Position numbers and translations under genes: made by a program
Assembly (NCBI RefSeq): GCF_014204915.1
Contig: NZ_JACHMH010000001.1
Span: 7,589,501-7,653,500, forward strand
Source: Crossiella cryophila
GTDB lineage: Bacteria > Actinomycetota > Actinomycetes > Mycobacteriales > Pseudonocardiaceae
Direction of reading: 5' to 3'
Length of the DNA stretch: 64,000 bases
The notes under the pieces: generated by a model
Databases searched by the model: none
What the model was told of the DNA's origin: nothing
What the model saw: only the letters and a program-made list of their open reading frames with translations
In this document: piece by piece, positions 16,588 through 24,827 of the stretch
Position numbering within the stretch: position 1 is the first letter of the stretch
Layout of the letters: each line of letters starts with the position of its first letter

Positions 16588-18357
16588 TCATGCTTTACCA
16601 ACCTTCCTGCCTTGCGCAGCATGAAGCTGACGCAGGCATTCAGCGTGTACAAGGCGAAGATTCGGTTTCTCATCCGAGCCGCCATCCCGCCGAAGCACGA
16701 GCCGCTGCCGTTGCAGCGGTTTCATGGATGCCGTGAACCATCGCGCCCAGTCGCGCACATTGTCTGGTTCATACTCGGCACCGGCGACCAGCGGCTGTTT
16801 ACACAGCGGACAGATCCCCTTCTGGCGGTCCGCCAACGCAACGGACATTCTGTCCGCGGTCGTCGGCATCTTCTTGCGTACGCGACTCGCCCAGTATCTC
16901 TCCAGGCTCGGATCGTCAGGGGAACTGTCCCCCTTGACCTGAATGTGCCTTTCGATCCTGACCCAAGCGAACTTGTGAACATAGGCTCCGGTTTCCCGAT
17001 CACCAAACACCCACCTGTCCTGCCTGAGTGAATTGAACCGGCCGAAATACCTGGAGACAACCCAGGCTATCGACTTCTTCGGGTGCGTATGCTTTCCCCA
17101 CTTCAAAGCGAGTCTGTACATATGACTGTCCAAGGACTTGAACGTCTTCTTGGACACCACCGTCCGGTAGTAAGTAGCCCATCCCTTGATGATAGGATTG
17201 AGCCTCTTCGCCATGGCCTTGGCGTTCACTCCCCGCAGGGAATGCACCTCGTCATGGAGCCTCTTCCGGACCCTCTTGACGGCCTCTTTGCTGGGCTTGA
17301 TGATCATTTTGTCGTTGTAGCGACGGATGTTGAACCCCAGAAAATCAAATCCATCACGAAGGTGGACGACTCGCGTCTTCTCCTCATTGAAATTCAACCC
17401 TCTGGGAGCAAACCATCGCGCCAGCGACTCCTTGATCCCATACGCTTCCGCTTCGCTGTGACAAAGCACCACGAAGTCGTCGGCGTAGTTGACCAGCGTC
17501 GGCCTGCCCCGCCGCGCCCAGCTGGACTCGGAATTGCTGGGGCCGCCGACGGCCGTGCTCATCCCGCTCAACGCGATATTGAGGAGCAAAGGACTGATAA
17601 CGCCACCCTGCGGCGTCCCCTCCTCGGTGGGAGAGAACCGGCCGTTCTCCATGACTCCCGCTCGAAGCCAGGCTCGGATCAGCCCCCGACCGGGGAACGA
17701 TCCTATGGCTCTGAGCAGGTGTTCATGGCTGATGCGGTCAAACGCGGCTGACAGGTCGGCGTCGAGAACCCACACCCTCTTGGCTCGTTTCGTGCCGCAG
17801 GTGTTGAAGATGGCCTCGACCGCGTCGTGGCAGCCTCGCCCAGGGCGGAAACCGTAGGTTCGTTCGTCGAACCGGGCTTCCCACTCGGGTTCCAGTGCGT
17901 TCTTGGCGCGCGCTTGACGTGCGCGGTCGAGCAGCACGGGAATCCCCAGGGGGCGTTGCTTCCCATTCGCTTTCGGAATATACACGCGACGGACCGCGCG
18001 GGCTCCACGAGACAGCGGATCAGCAGCGATCTTCGCCACCATCCGTCCCCGCTCCGTCGGAGTCAGTGCCGTCTCCTGGTCTATGCCCGCCGTTCGTCGG
18101 CCGGTGCTCAACTGAGTCACCCTCTTCACGCTGACAAGTGTGTTCGAGTGTGACCGCAGCATAAGCTTTTGCAAGTTCCGGACCTTGGACAGGTCCTGTT
18201 CCCGCGCGGCCTTGAAGATTCGCTGCCGCAGTCGCCGTACTCGCGCTTCGCCTCTAGCCCAGTCGATGCTGTGCCATTGCCGAGCGTAGTCCTTGGGTCC
18301 GTTCACCGATGCTGGCAGAGGCGCCGCCTCGGCGGTCGCTCCCGCCTGTTTCGGCAT
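16588..18357 (-). CDS. ltrA: Group II intron reverse transcriptase/maturase with degenerate HNH domain
   Basis: A 589-residue intron-encoded protein. RT motifs are intact: LDADLSAAFD (198-207), GTPQGGVISPLLLN (247-260) and the catalytic YADD (291-294). A maturase X domain follows (WATYYRTVVSKKTFKSLD). The C-terminal HNH endonuclease keeps its CPLC (516-519), RRDGGSDEKPNL and HAEC elements. Where relatives have a KHH-type stretch before RRDGG and CHRQHH after it, this protein reads QRQRLVLRRDGG and CLRQLH. The catalytic histidines are therefore missing, and the endonuclease is probably inactive while splicing and RT functions may remain. The comparison with relatives is from memory of the family. 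Confidence 0.92.
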   Translation of the reverse strand: MPKQAGATAEAAPLPASVNGPKDYARQWHSIDWARGEARVRRLRQRIFKAAREQDLSKVRNLQKLMLRSHSNTLVSVKRVTQLSTGRRTAGIDQETALTPTERGRMVAKIAADPLSRGARAVRRVYIPKANGKQRPLGIPVLLDRARQARAKNALEPEWEARFDERTYGFRPGRGCHDAVEAIFNTCGTKRAKRVWVLDADLSAAFDRISHEHLLRAIGSFPGRGLIRAWLRAGVMENGRFSPTEEGTPQGGVISPLLLNIALSGMSTAVGGPSNSESSWARRGRPTLVNYADDFVVLCHSEAEAYGIKESLARWFAPRGLNFNEEKTRVVHLRDGFDFLGFNIRRYNDKMIIKPSKEAVKRVRKRLHDEVHSLRGVNAKAMAKRLNPIIKGWATYYRTVVSKKTFKSLDSHMYRLALKWGKHTHPKKSIAWVVSRYFGRFNSLRQDRWVFGDRETGAYVHKFAWVRIERHIQVKGDSSPDDPSLERYWASRVRKKMPTTADRMSVALADRQKGICPLCKQPLVAGAEYEPDNVRDWARWFTASMKPLQRQRLVLRRDGGSDEKPNLRLVHAECLRQLHAAQGRKVGKA

Positions 18358-19013
18358 CTAACTTGTCCCTCGGTTCCGACTTCCTGACAGGTGGTCTTCA
18401 CGGGCCTACCTGATCCGCGTCTGCTCCCTTTCGGGCCGGGCATCCGCCCGTATCCGGCGGGTTATGCGGGACGGCGGAGCCGCCGCTGCTCCCGGTTTCC
18501 CCTGAGCTTTCGCCCTACCGGCCTTTGCTTCTCGGATCATCCTGTTCCCGCTGGAGAATTAAGCCGTTGTCGCCTCTGGCCTACCGGCATGTTGTTCCCG
18601 GACTCCATCGGGGTTTCCACGTTCCACTCCTTCAAGACATGATTGGGGTAGGGCACCCTCTTAACCCCGGGGCCTGCGGTGTCCAATCCTCCATCTCGCA
18701 AAGGATGGAGGCCGCTTCGCGCTCTTCCGCGCCAGGCCCTAGCACCACCGAGAACGTCGCCATCGGCGTGGTGTAGGGATAACGAGGCGTCATCGAGGGT
18801 TCACTTGCGTTTGCCCGTCCAATCTTCCCCTTCACCTGTTGCGGCCCGATGGCACGGGCCGCTCTTGGGCTTTCACACTCGGCTTCACACCCCGCCGTTA
18901 CCAGCGACGCATGCGAGCGTGGGGACGGATCTGGACACTGATCCGAGACGGCCCTCATGTTCAGGCTCCTTTCAAGGACCGTCTACTTGGGGTGGAGTGA
19001 CTTCGTGTCGCAC
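18358..19013 (-). ncRNA. Group II intron 5' ribozyme region (domains I to early IV)
   Basis: This 656-nt non-coding stretch between the 5' splice site and the maturase start contains GC-rich self-complementary segments expected of domains I-III. Open frames here are short and show no family signature, so the region is treated as ribozyme RNA. Confidence 0.75.
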
Positions 19014-19039
19014 TTGTGGAATCCCTTCGGGTGCGGGGG

Positions 19040-21226
19040 TCAGCGGGTGTCGGCGAAGGCCGCCACCCAGGCCAGGGCGGAGTTCCAGTTGATCGCCACC
19101 TCGTTGGTGGAGAAGGAGCCGATGTCGTCCAGGTAGCACTTGGCCGGGGCGCAGCCGGGCAGGTTCTGCTGTGCCACCGGGTCCTGCAGCCCGGGGTTGG
19201 GTCCGCCGGCCAGCGCACCGGCCGGTGGGTTGGGCAGCTTGGGGTCGAGCTGGTTGGCCCAGTGCCGGTGATGCTGGTTGCGGCTGGCCCGTTCGCCGTA
19301 GCCGCTGACGAAGGACTGGTTGAGCGCGTTGCGGCCGAGCAGGTAGTCCATGGCCGCGAGCACCGCGTCCCGGTAGCCGGGCCTGCCGGTGAGGTCGTAG
19401 GCGGTGGCGATGATCATCGCGTTGTTGGCGGTGGAACTGGTGGAGCCCCAGACGTACTCGCCGGGGTTGGGGTAGCCCTGGGTCTGCTGATGCCGCACGT
19501 AGCCGTCGGCGACGGTGCGGATCCGTTGGCGGGCGGCGAGGACCCGGTCCAGGGGGAAGCGCAGGGGGTGGCGGGCGATGGTCAGGTCGGCCAGGCCGCC
19601 GGTGTCCTTCCAGGAGAACCCGGCCGGGGTGAGTGTGCTGGTGAGGTGGCGCAGGTAGCCGGGGTCGCCGGTGGTGGCGTGCAGTTCGGCCGCGGCCCAG
19701 GAGAACTCGTCGCGCACGTCGGTGTCGTCGTAGGGCCCGCCGCCCGCGGTCTCCCTGGGCGCGAACCGGTCCGGGTGACGCAGGGCGGCCTGCCAGGCGG
19801 TCTCGGCGGCGGCCTGGCAGCGCTGGGCGAAGGCGCGGTCCCAGCGGGTCCAGATCCGGGCGCAGCGGGCCCCGGCCGCGGCCAGGTTGAGGGTGGCGGC
19901 GGTGGACGGCGGGTGCAGGTAGCGCGGCTGCGGGTCCAGGTGCGGCAGCAGCGGGTGCCCGGTCCAGGCCAGGTCGTGGATCTTGTGGTGCGCCATGCCC
20001 GCGAGGGGCGCTCCGGCCGGGACCTGCATGCGCAGCAGGAACTCCAGCTGCCAGCGGGCCTCGTCGAGCACGTCCGGGACGCCGTTGCGCTGCTCGGGGA
20101 TGCGCAGCAGACCGTCGCGCTGGCCGGTCAGGTCCCAGCGGTCACGGGCGCGTTCGTAGAGGTCCAGGAGCTGCCAGACGGCCAGGCCGCCGTTGACCAC
20201 GTACTTGCCGTGATCACCGGCGTCGTACCAGCCGCCGCGCACGTCCAGGGCGTGCGCGCAGCCGCCGGGCAGGCAGGGCACCGCGGTGTCGCCCTTGTTC
20301 GGCGCGATGTCCAGGTGACCGGCCGGGCGGGCGTGCGCCGCGCCGACGTGCTGGGCCTCGATCGGCAGGCCGCTGCGGTTGTGGAAGAAGTACTGCAGGG
20401 CGTCCCGGCGCAGCTGTTCGTATGGCCGGTCCAGCAGGTCGAACGGCTCGCTGACCTCCTTGCCCACCACCAGGGTGTAGCCGGTGCCCCTGGCGCGGAG
20501 CTGGGAGAAGTCGGCCAGGTGCACGTGGTCGCGGGAGGCCGGGTCCTGGCCGTGCACCCGGGTGCGGCCGGTGGCCACCACCGCGCCGGTGGCGTTGTTC
20601 ACCTGCCACGGCAACGATTGCGTGGCGGTGTCCACAATGGAGGCTTGTTTCGGGCCGTCGGTCTGGTAGCCGTGCTGGTTGACCCGGACCGCCGATCCGT
20701 AATGCCAGCCACCGCCCGGCGGGATGACGCCGCCGGTGAGCGAGACGTCATCCACGCACAGGGTGTAGGACTGGGTCGCGCCACCGGCCTGGAAGGACAC
20801 CTGGGCGTGCCGACTGGCCACAGTGGACAGTCCGGTGAACTCGAAGGTCTGTGGGGTCTCGGTGAGCGTGACCTGCTTGTTGATCGTGCCGGTGTGCGGG
20901 GGCGCGTTGAGTTGCAGATTGATCCGGATCGACGCCTTGCCGGTGGCGGTGAACCGGAGCGTGTAGGGCTGACCGGCTTCCACGGGGATCTCGTTCTGGC
21001 CGATCATGGCGTCCCACGGATTCGTTGTCCCGGCTGGGATGTCCGCGCACAGGCGGCCGGCCTCGACCCGGGACGGCGTGTTTCCACTGCTCCACCACGG
21101 GGTCTTGCCGGTGTCGAAGGAACCGTTGAGCACTCGCTGGTAGGGCTGGGCGTGCGCGGGTGGGGCGAGGCCGATGAGCAGCAGGGGCAGCAGGGCGGTC
21201 ACGGACAGCCTGCGGGTGGTGGTCAT
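19040..21226 (-). CDS. Secreted GH9 cellulase with CBM4/9-type and Ig-like modules
   Basis: A 728-residue enzyme starting at the ATG 21226 (AGAGG 9 nt upstream). After a signal peptide ending PPAHA comes a beta-sandwich carbohydrate-binding module of the CBM4/9 type (about 30-170, YQRVLNGSFDTG to LCVDDVSLTG). Next is a CelD-type N-terminal Ig-like domain (AVRVNQHGYQTDGPKQASIV), then the GH9 alpha/alpha barrel with the catalytic base region DVRGGWYDAGDHGKYV and the proton-donor region FSTNEVAINWNSAL. It hydrolyses beta-1,4-glucan outside the cell. It is the first gene of an operon with GH6 and is divergent from a LacI-family regulator. Confidence 0.93.
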   Translation of the reverse strand: MTTTRRLSVTALLPLLLIGLAPPAHAQPYQRVLNGSFDTGKTPWWSSGNTPSRVEAGRLCADIPAGTTNPWDAMIGQNEIPVEAGQPYTLRFTATGKASIRINLQLNAPPHTGTINKQVTLTETPQTFEFTGLSTVASRHAQVSFQAGGATQSYTLCVDDVSLTGGVIPPGGGWHYGSAVRVNQHGYQTDGPKQASIVDTATQSLPWQVNNATGAVVATGRTRVHGQDPASRDHVHLADFSQLRARGTGYTLVVGKEVSEPFDLLDRPYEQLRRDALQYFFHNRSGLPIEAQHVGAAHARPAGHLDIAPNKGDTAVPCLPGGCAHALDVRGGWYDAGDHGKYVVNGGLAVWQLLDLYERARDRWDLTGQRDGLLRIPEQRNGVPDVLDEARWQLEFLLRMQVPAGAPLAGMAHHKIHDLAWTGHPLLPHLDPQPRYLHPPSTAATLNLAAAGARCARIWTRWDRAFAQRCQAAAETAWQAALRHPDRFAPRETAGGGPYDDTDVRDEFSWAAAELHATTGDPGYLRHLTSTLTPAGFSWKDTGGLADLTIARHPLRFPLDRVLAARQRIRTVADGYVRHQQTQGYPNPGEYVWGSTSSTANNAMIIATAYDLTGRPGYRDAVLAAMDYLLGRNALNQSFVSGYGERASRNQHHRHWANQLDPKLPNPPAGALAGGPNPGLQDPVAQQNLPGCAPAKCYLDDIGSFSTNEVAINWNSALAWVAAFADTR

Positions 21227-21324
21227 ACCGGGGACCTCTCGGGTCGGCAGGGGTCCCGGCACAGCACGGCGTCAGTGCCGAATGGTCGACCCTGGCGGCC
21301 GCGGCTGTCAACGGTTACGCTGCT

Positions 21325-21336
21325 GTAAGCGCTTCC
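21325..21336. promoter_or_regulatory. LacI-type operator half-palindrome upstream of the GH9 gene
   Basis: GTAAGCGCTTCC with a perfect AAGCGCTT core (21327-21334) lies about 100 bp upstream of the GH9 start. The central CG and the flanking pattern are typical of LacI/GalR-family operators and resemble the GAGCGCTC-like boxes of CebR cellulose regulators. It is probably the site through which the adjacent regulator controls the cellulase operon. Confidence 0.6.
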
Positions 21337-21392
21337 AATTTCACCAACAACTCCGGCTCTGGCGACGGCGTCACCGCAGCTAGACGGCACCG

Positions 21393-21417
21393 TATAATAC
21401 TGTTATCGCTTCAGCGA
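21393..21417 (+). promoter_or_regulatory. Promoter and operator of the LacI-family gene
   Basis: A consensus TATAAT -10 hexamer (21393-21398) is followed by the inverted repeat TCGCT-TC-AGCGA (21406-21417), just before the LacI-family gene. The -35 region is weak. The layout, with an operator overlapping the transcription start, suggests autorepression. Confidence 0.55.
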
Positions 21418-21440
21418 AACCGACTGATGGGGTCCGATCC

Positions 21441-22436
21441 ATGACCGAGCGGCCACCCACCCTGGACGCGGTGGCCCAGCGCGCGGGCGTGTCCACCGGC
21501 ACGGTGTCCCGGGTGCTCAACAACGCCCAGCACGTCAGCCAGAAGGCACGCCAGGCGGTGGAGCGGGCGATCGAGGAGCTGGGCTACGTGCCTAACACCG
21601 CCGCGCGTTCACTGGCCGCGCGGCGGCGTGGCGCGGTGGTGCTGGCCATCTCCAGCGAGGATCCGGCGCTGACCGCGAACCTGTTCTTCGCCGAGGTGAT
21701 CACCGGGGTGAACGCGGTGATCGAGGAGACCGACCTGCAACTGCTGCTGGTGCTGGCCGCCTCCCAGCGCGGCCAGGACCGGTTCACCAGGGTGCTGCAC
21801 GCCGCCGACGGTGTGCTGCTGCTGGCCCTGCGCGAACACGATCCGCTGAGCAAACTGGCCGCGGACAGCGGATTGCCGGTCGTGCACGGCGGTCAGCCAC
21901 TGGGCCACACCCCCCGGCACTACGTGGACGCGGACAACCGCGGTGGCGCCCGGCTGGCCACCGAACACCTGATCTCCCTTGGCCGCCGGCGGATCGCCAC
22001 CATCACCGGCGGCACCGACCAGCAGGTCGCGCTGGCCCGCCACCTCGGCTACCGGGAGGCCCTGGCGCTGGCCGGACTGAGCGAGAAACGGTTGGCGCAC
22101 GGCGATTTCACCGAGTCCGGCGGCGCGGCCGCGATGACCCGGCTGCTGGCCGAGCACCCTGACCTGGACGCGGTGTTCGTCGCCTCCGACGCGATGGCCG
22201 CCGGGGCGCTGGATGTGTTGCGGGAGCGGGGTCGCCGGGTGCCGGAGGAGGTGGCGGTGGTGGGGTTCAACGACATCGTCACCGCACAGCACACCCAGCC
22301 CGCGCTGACCACCGTCCGCCAGCCGATCGAGGCGCTGGGCCGGGAGATGACCAGGATGCTGATCCGGCTGATCAACGGCGAGCAGCCGACCTCGCTGATC
22401 CTGCCCACCGAACTCATCCGCCGGGATTCGGCGTAG
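21441..22436 (+). CDS. LacI-family regulator, probable cellulase regulator (CebR-like)
   Basis: A 331-residue LacI/GalR repressor. The HTH is TLDAVAQRAGVSTGTVSRVLNNAQHVSQKARQAVERAIEELGYVPN, followed by the hinge helix AARSLAARR and a periplasmic-binding-protein-like sensor with AVFVASDAMAAGALDVL and VAVVGFNDIVTAQHTQPALTTVRQP. It is divergent from the GH9-GH6 operon, with AAGCGCTT-type boxes between. Relatives respond to cellobiose or cello-oligosaccharides, which is the expected inducer here by context. Confidence 0.9.
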   Translation: MTERPPTLDAVAQRAGVSTGTVSRVLNNAQHVSQKARQAVERAIEELGYVPNTAARSLAARRRGAVVLAISSEDPALTANLFFAEVITGVNAVIEETDLQLLLVLAASQRGQDRFTRVLHAADGVLLLALREHDPLSKLAADSGLPVVHGGQPLGHTPRHYVDADNRGGARLATEHLISLGRRRIATITGGTDQQVALARHLGYREALALAGLSEKRLAHGDFTESGGAAAMTRLLAEHPDLDAVFVASDAMAAGALDVLRERGRRVPEEVAVVGFNDIVTAQHTQPALTTVRQPIEALGREMTRMLIRLINGEQPTSLILPTELIRRDSA

Positions 22437-22457
22437 CCCGCGGGATCGACGAAGAAA

Positions 22458-22492
22458 CCCCGGTGGGCGAGGACGGGCCTCGCCCACCGGGG
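22458..22492 (-). terminator. Shared terminator hairpin between the convergent LacI and secreted-protein genes
   Basis: A perfect 14-bp stem (22458-22471 with 22479-22492) lies between two converging genes. On the minus strand it is followed by TTTCTTC, so it best serves the small secreted-protein gene; on the plus strand no T-run follows. Confidence 0.75.
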
Positions 22493-22506
22493 CAGGTGCG
22501 GGAAAC

Positions 22507-22839
22507 TCAGCCGGCCACCCGGAAACTGCGTGCGGGGAAGGTCGGGAAGGAGTGCAGGTCGTTGGCCGGGATGGTGATCGCGTGCCCGGTGCAGTCGGCG
22601 GTGCGGAAGAAGTCAAGCGTGTGCGGGGTGTTGTTGAACTCCGCGCGCACCACGAAGGACGTGGTGGTGCAGGCCTTGCTTGGCGCTGGATACAGTTCGG
22701 TCTGGCCGGTGAACTGGATCGTCTCCCACACCCGCAGTCCGGTCGGGTGGGCCGGGTCGGCCACGGCCGGTGCGGCCAGACCGAGTGAACCGGCCAGCGC
22801 GAGTACCCCTGCGGCGTAGCTGATCCTCTTACCGCGCAC
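22507..22839 (-). CDS. Small secreted protein of unknown function
   Basis: A 110-residue preprotein. GTG at 22839 has GAGGAGA 7 nt upstream, so the longer frame is not used. A clear signal peptide (KRISYAAGVLALAGSLGLAAPAVA) precedes a mature domain of about 80 residues with two cysteines (ACTTTSF and TADCTG) that could form one disulfide. I recognise no family. It is a single-gene unit with its own terminator, next to the cellulase locus; any role in polysaccharide degradation would be guesswork. Confidence 0.75.
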   Translation of the reverse strand: MRGKRISYAAGVLALAGSLGLAAPAVADPAHPTGLRVWETIQFTGQTELYPAPSKACTTTSFVVRAEFNNTPHTLDFFRTADCTGHAITIPANDLHSFPTFPARSFRVAG

Positions 22840-22952
22840 TGATTTCTCCTCACTGAGCGCCACTGGTCGATCGCTCTTCGATCATGTTGGTTCAACATGA
22901 AAGTTTCAAGGCGAATGTCCCGGAGGGCCGACCTGGCAGCCCGCCGGGGCAG

Positions 22953-24827
22953 TCAGCGCAGCACCGGTAACGCGGGCTCGCCGGTGCGCACGGGTGTGCC
23001 GAGGTCGATCCGCAGCCGTTCGCCGTCCTGCGCCCACACCAGCTCGATCCAGTCCGCGCCCACGGTGATCTCGTTGAGCGCCTTGGCCTCCGGCGCACCG
23101 CTGAGCGTGGCCACCGCGAGGTGCAGGGTGGTGCCGCCCGCCGCACCGCGCAGTCGGGGCAGGGTGGCGAACGGGGCGTAGGCCGTGCCCTGTGGCGCGC
23201 GCATCTGGTCCTGTTCGGTCCAGCCGTGCAGCCCGGCCAGTCCGGACCGCACCTCGGCATCCGGAGCAGTGGCCCACCCGGTCAGCTCGACCGCGGCCCC
23301 CGGCGGCGCGCCGACCACCCGGTGCACCCGCAGCTCGACGGCGCCCTTGGCCACGGTGAGGCTTTCCACCCGCAGCCCTGGCACCATCGGCGGGCCGGAC
23401 GGGAACACCGGGCGGTGCCAGGACGCCGCCCAGCCCCAGCCGTCCCCGGTCCCGGCACCCAGGGGCCGGATGCGGCGGCGGACACTGCGGATGCCGTCGA
23501 CCAGGACGCTGAAGTGGTTGTCCGCCGGGTTGGTCTTGGCGGTGGGGCCGGTGTGCGTGGAGTAGGCCAGTCGGCCGTAGTGCGGGTCGTCCTGGGCGGC
23601 GGATTCGGGTTCGTGCGGGCGGACGTGGTCGCTGCCGTGGTTGTGCAGCCGGACGATCCCGTCCGCCCGGGTGGTCTGCACCAGCAGTCCCGGGCCGGGC
23701 AACGCGAGCACCCGGTCCGACTCCTCGACCGGCGCGGGCTGTTCGACATCCGTCCACAGTGGATGATCTGGTGGGGCGAGCAGGCAGACGAAGGCTTTGG
23801 ACGCCCAGTAAGGGGATCCCGGTCCGGAATAATGCTGGAGCGTGGGTTCGTGCGGTCCGTGCCAGCCCAGGCTGAGCAGGTCGTCGGTGGCCGCACCGCG
23901 GTCCAGGAAGTAGCGCAGTGCGCCGCTGAGCACCCGGCGGGAGGCGCCGGGGGTGAGCGGGGTGTCGCCGGTGAGCGCGCCGAGGCCGATCGCGGCGGTG
24001 GCGGCGAAGCGGTAGGTGAGCGACCGTCCGAAGTGGATTGGCGCGCCATCTCCACCGAACAGCAACGAAAAGCTGTCCAGGTGCTCGCGTAATCGGTTCT
24101 GGTGCACGGTGTCCCGGTCCCCGGCCAGGTGCTGGTCCAGGACCGGGTACAGGTGCAGGGCCCAGCCGTTGTAGTGGTCGAAGGCGCGGCCGTCGCCGTC
24201 GGCGTACCAGCCCTGGCCGCGGTACCAGGTCTCCAGCAGTTCCAGGGCGCGGGTCCGGGCGCGGGCGGTGTGCGCGTCGGCTCGGCCGACCGACTCCAGG
24301 AATCCCGCTACGGTGTAAGGGAAGAGGTACCAGTTGTTGGGCGCCGGCACGTGGGTGAGCGCGTCGTGCAGCCAGGCCGCGACCCGGTCCTGGACGGCTG
24401 GATCCAGGTTGTCCCACAACCATTCCCTGGTCAGCCGCAGACCGAGGGCGACCGAGGCGGACTCGACCATGGGCTGGCCGTGGATGTGGTGATCGCGGAT
24501 CAGCGGCCAGGACTCGTGATCGTCCCGGCCGGGCGTGGCCGTGCCCGCGGCCAGCCCCTCGGTGTAGCGGCCCAACCAGCCGTGCGGGTCCGCGCCCTGC
24601 TCTCCCGCCACCCGGAACGCGGCGGCCAGGAAGGTGCGTGCGAAGCCCTCCAGGCCGTCGGAGCGCACACCGCTGTGCGCGGGCCTGCCGGGCAGGTCCA
24701 GTCGGGCGCCGTGCGGGCTGGCCCAGCGCCAGGCCGCGGTGAGCAGTGCGTCAGCGGTGGCCACCCAGTGCGCGCGGGTGAAACCGGTGTGCGGACTCAG
24801 GTTCCGGTCTTCCTCGGGCAGTCTCAT
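22953..24827 (-). CDS. DUF2264 family protein, probable glycan-acting enzyme
   Basis: A 624-residue cytoplasmic protein with DUF2264-type blocks: GLEGFARTFLAAAFR, HHIHGQPMVESASVALGL, NNWYLFPYTVAGFLESVG, WYADGDGRAFDHYNGWALHLYP and FGRSLTYRFAA. The conserved aromatic and His residues and the alpha-toroid-like N-terminal half followed by a beta-rich C-terminal part resemble polysaccharide lyase or hydrolase architectures. The activity is not established to my knowledge. Its ATG overlaps the stop codon of the dehydrogenase gene (ATGA), placing it last in the ABC-transporter operon. It probably processes the imported saccharide. Confidence 0.8.
   Translation of the reverse strand: MRLPEEDRNLSPHTGFTRAHWVATADALLTAAWRWASPHGARLDLPGRPAHSGVRSDGLEGFARTFLAAAFRVAGEQGADPHGWLGRYTEGLAAGTATPGRDDHESWPLIRDHHIHGQPMVESASVALGLRLTREWLWDNLDPAVQDRVAAWLHDALTHVPAPNNWYLFPYTVAGFLESVGRADAHTARARTRALELLETWYRGQGWYADGDGRAFDHYNGWALHLYPVLDQHLAGDRDTVHQNRLREHLDSFSLLFGGDGAPIHFGRSLTYRFAATAAIGLGALTGDTPLTPGASRRVLSGALRYFLDRGAATDDLLSLGWHGPHEPTLQHYSGPGSPYWASKAFVCLLAPPDHPLWTDVEQPAPVEESDRVLALPGPGLLVQTTRADGIVRLHNHGSDHVRPHEPESAAQDDPHYGRLAYSTHTGPTAKTNPADNHFSVLVDGIRSVRRRIRPLGAGTGDGWGWAASWHRPVFPSGPPMVPGLRVESLTVAKGAVELRVHRVVGAPPGAAVELTGWATAPDAEVRSGLAGLHGWTEQDQMRAPQGTAYAPFATLPRLRGAAGGTTLHLAVATLSGAPEAKALNEITVGADWIELVWAQDGERLRIDLGTPVRTGEPALPVLR

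Larger units (their letters stand above)
16486..19013 (-). mobile_element. Group II intron inserted in the GH6 start codon
   Basis: A 2528-bp intron on the minus strand. The 5' end is GTGCGACACG at 19013, matching the GTGYG consensus. The 3' end is CTACCCGAC at 16486, ending AC (AY rule), preceded by a domain V hairpin and a GC-rich domain VI hairpin (GGACCGCCGC paired with GCGGCGGTCC). About 656 nt of 5' ribozyme sequence (18358-19013) lie before the maturase ORF, which sits in domain IV. The boundaries are supported independently: exact excision fuses A to TG, restoring the ATG, ribosome-binding site and reading frame of the cellulase gene. I could not find an unambiguous EBS1 matching the exon end CCACAA. 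Confidence 0.9.

Noticed and set aside
16389-16591. Intron-derived N-terminus for the GH6 cellulase (frame opening at 16591)
   Set aside because: These codons run through domains V and VI of the intron. Splicing gives a normal start and signal peptide in the same frame.
22458-22492. Hairpin as a riboswitch or regulatory RNA
   Set aside because: It is a simple perfect stem between convergent genes with a T-rich tail on one strand, best explained as a terminator.
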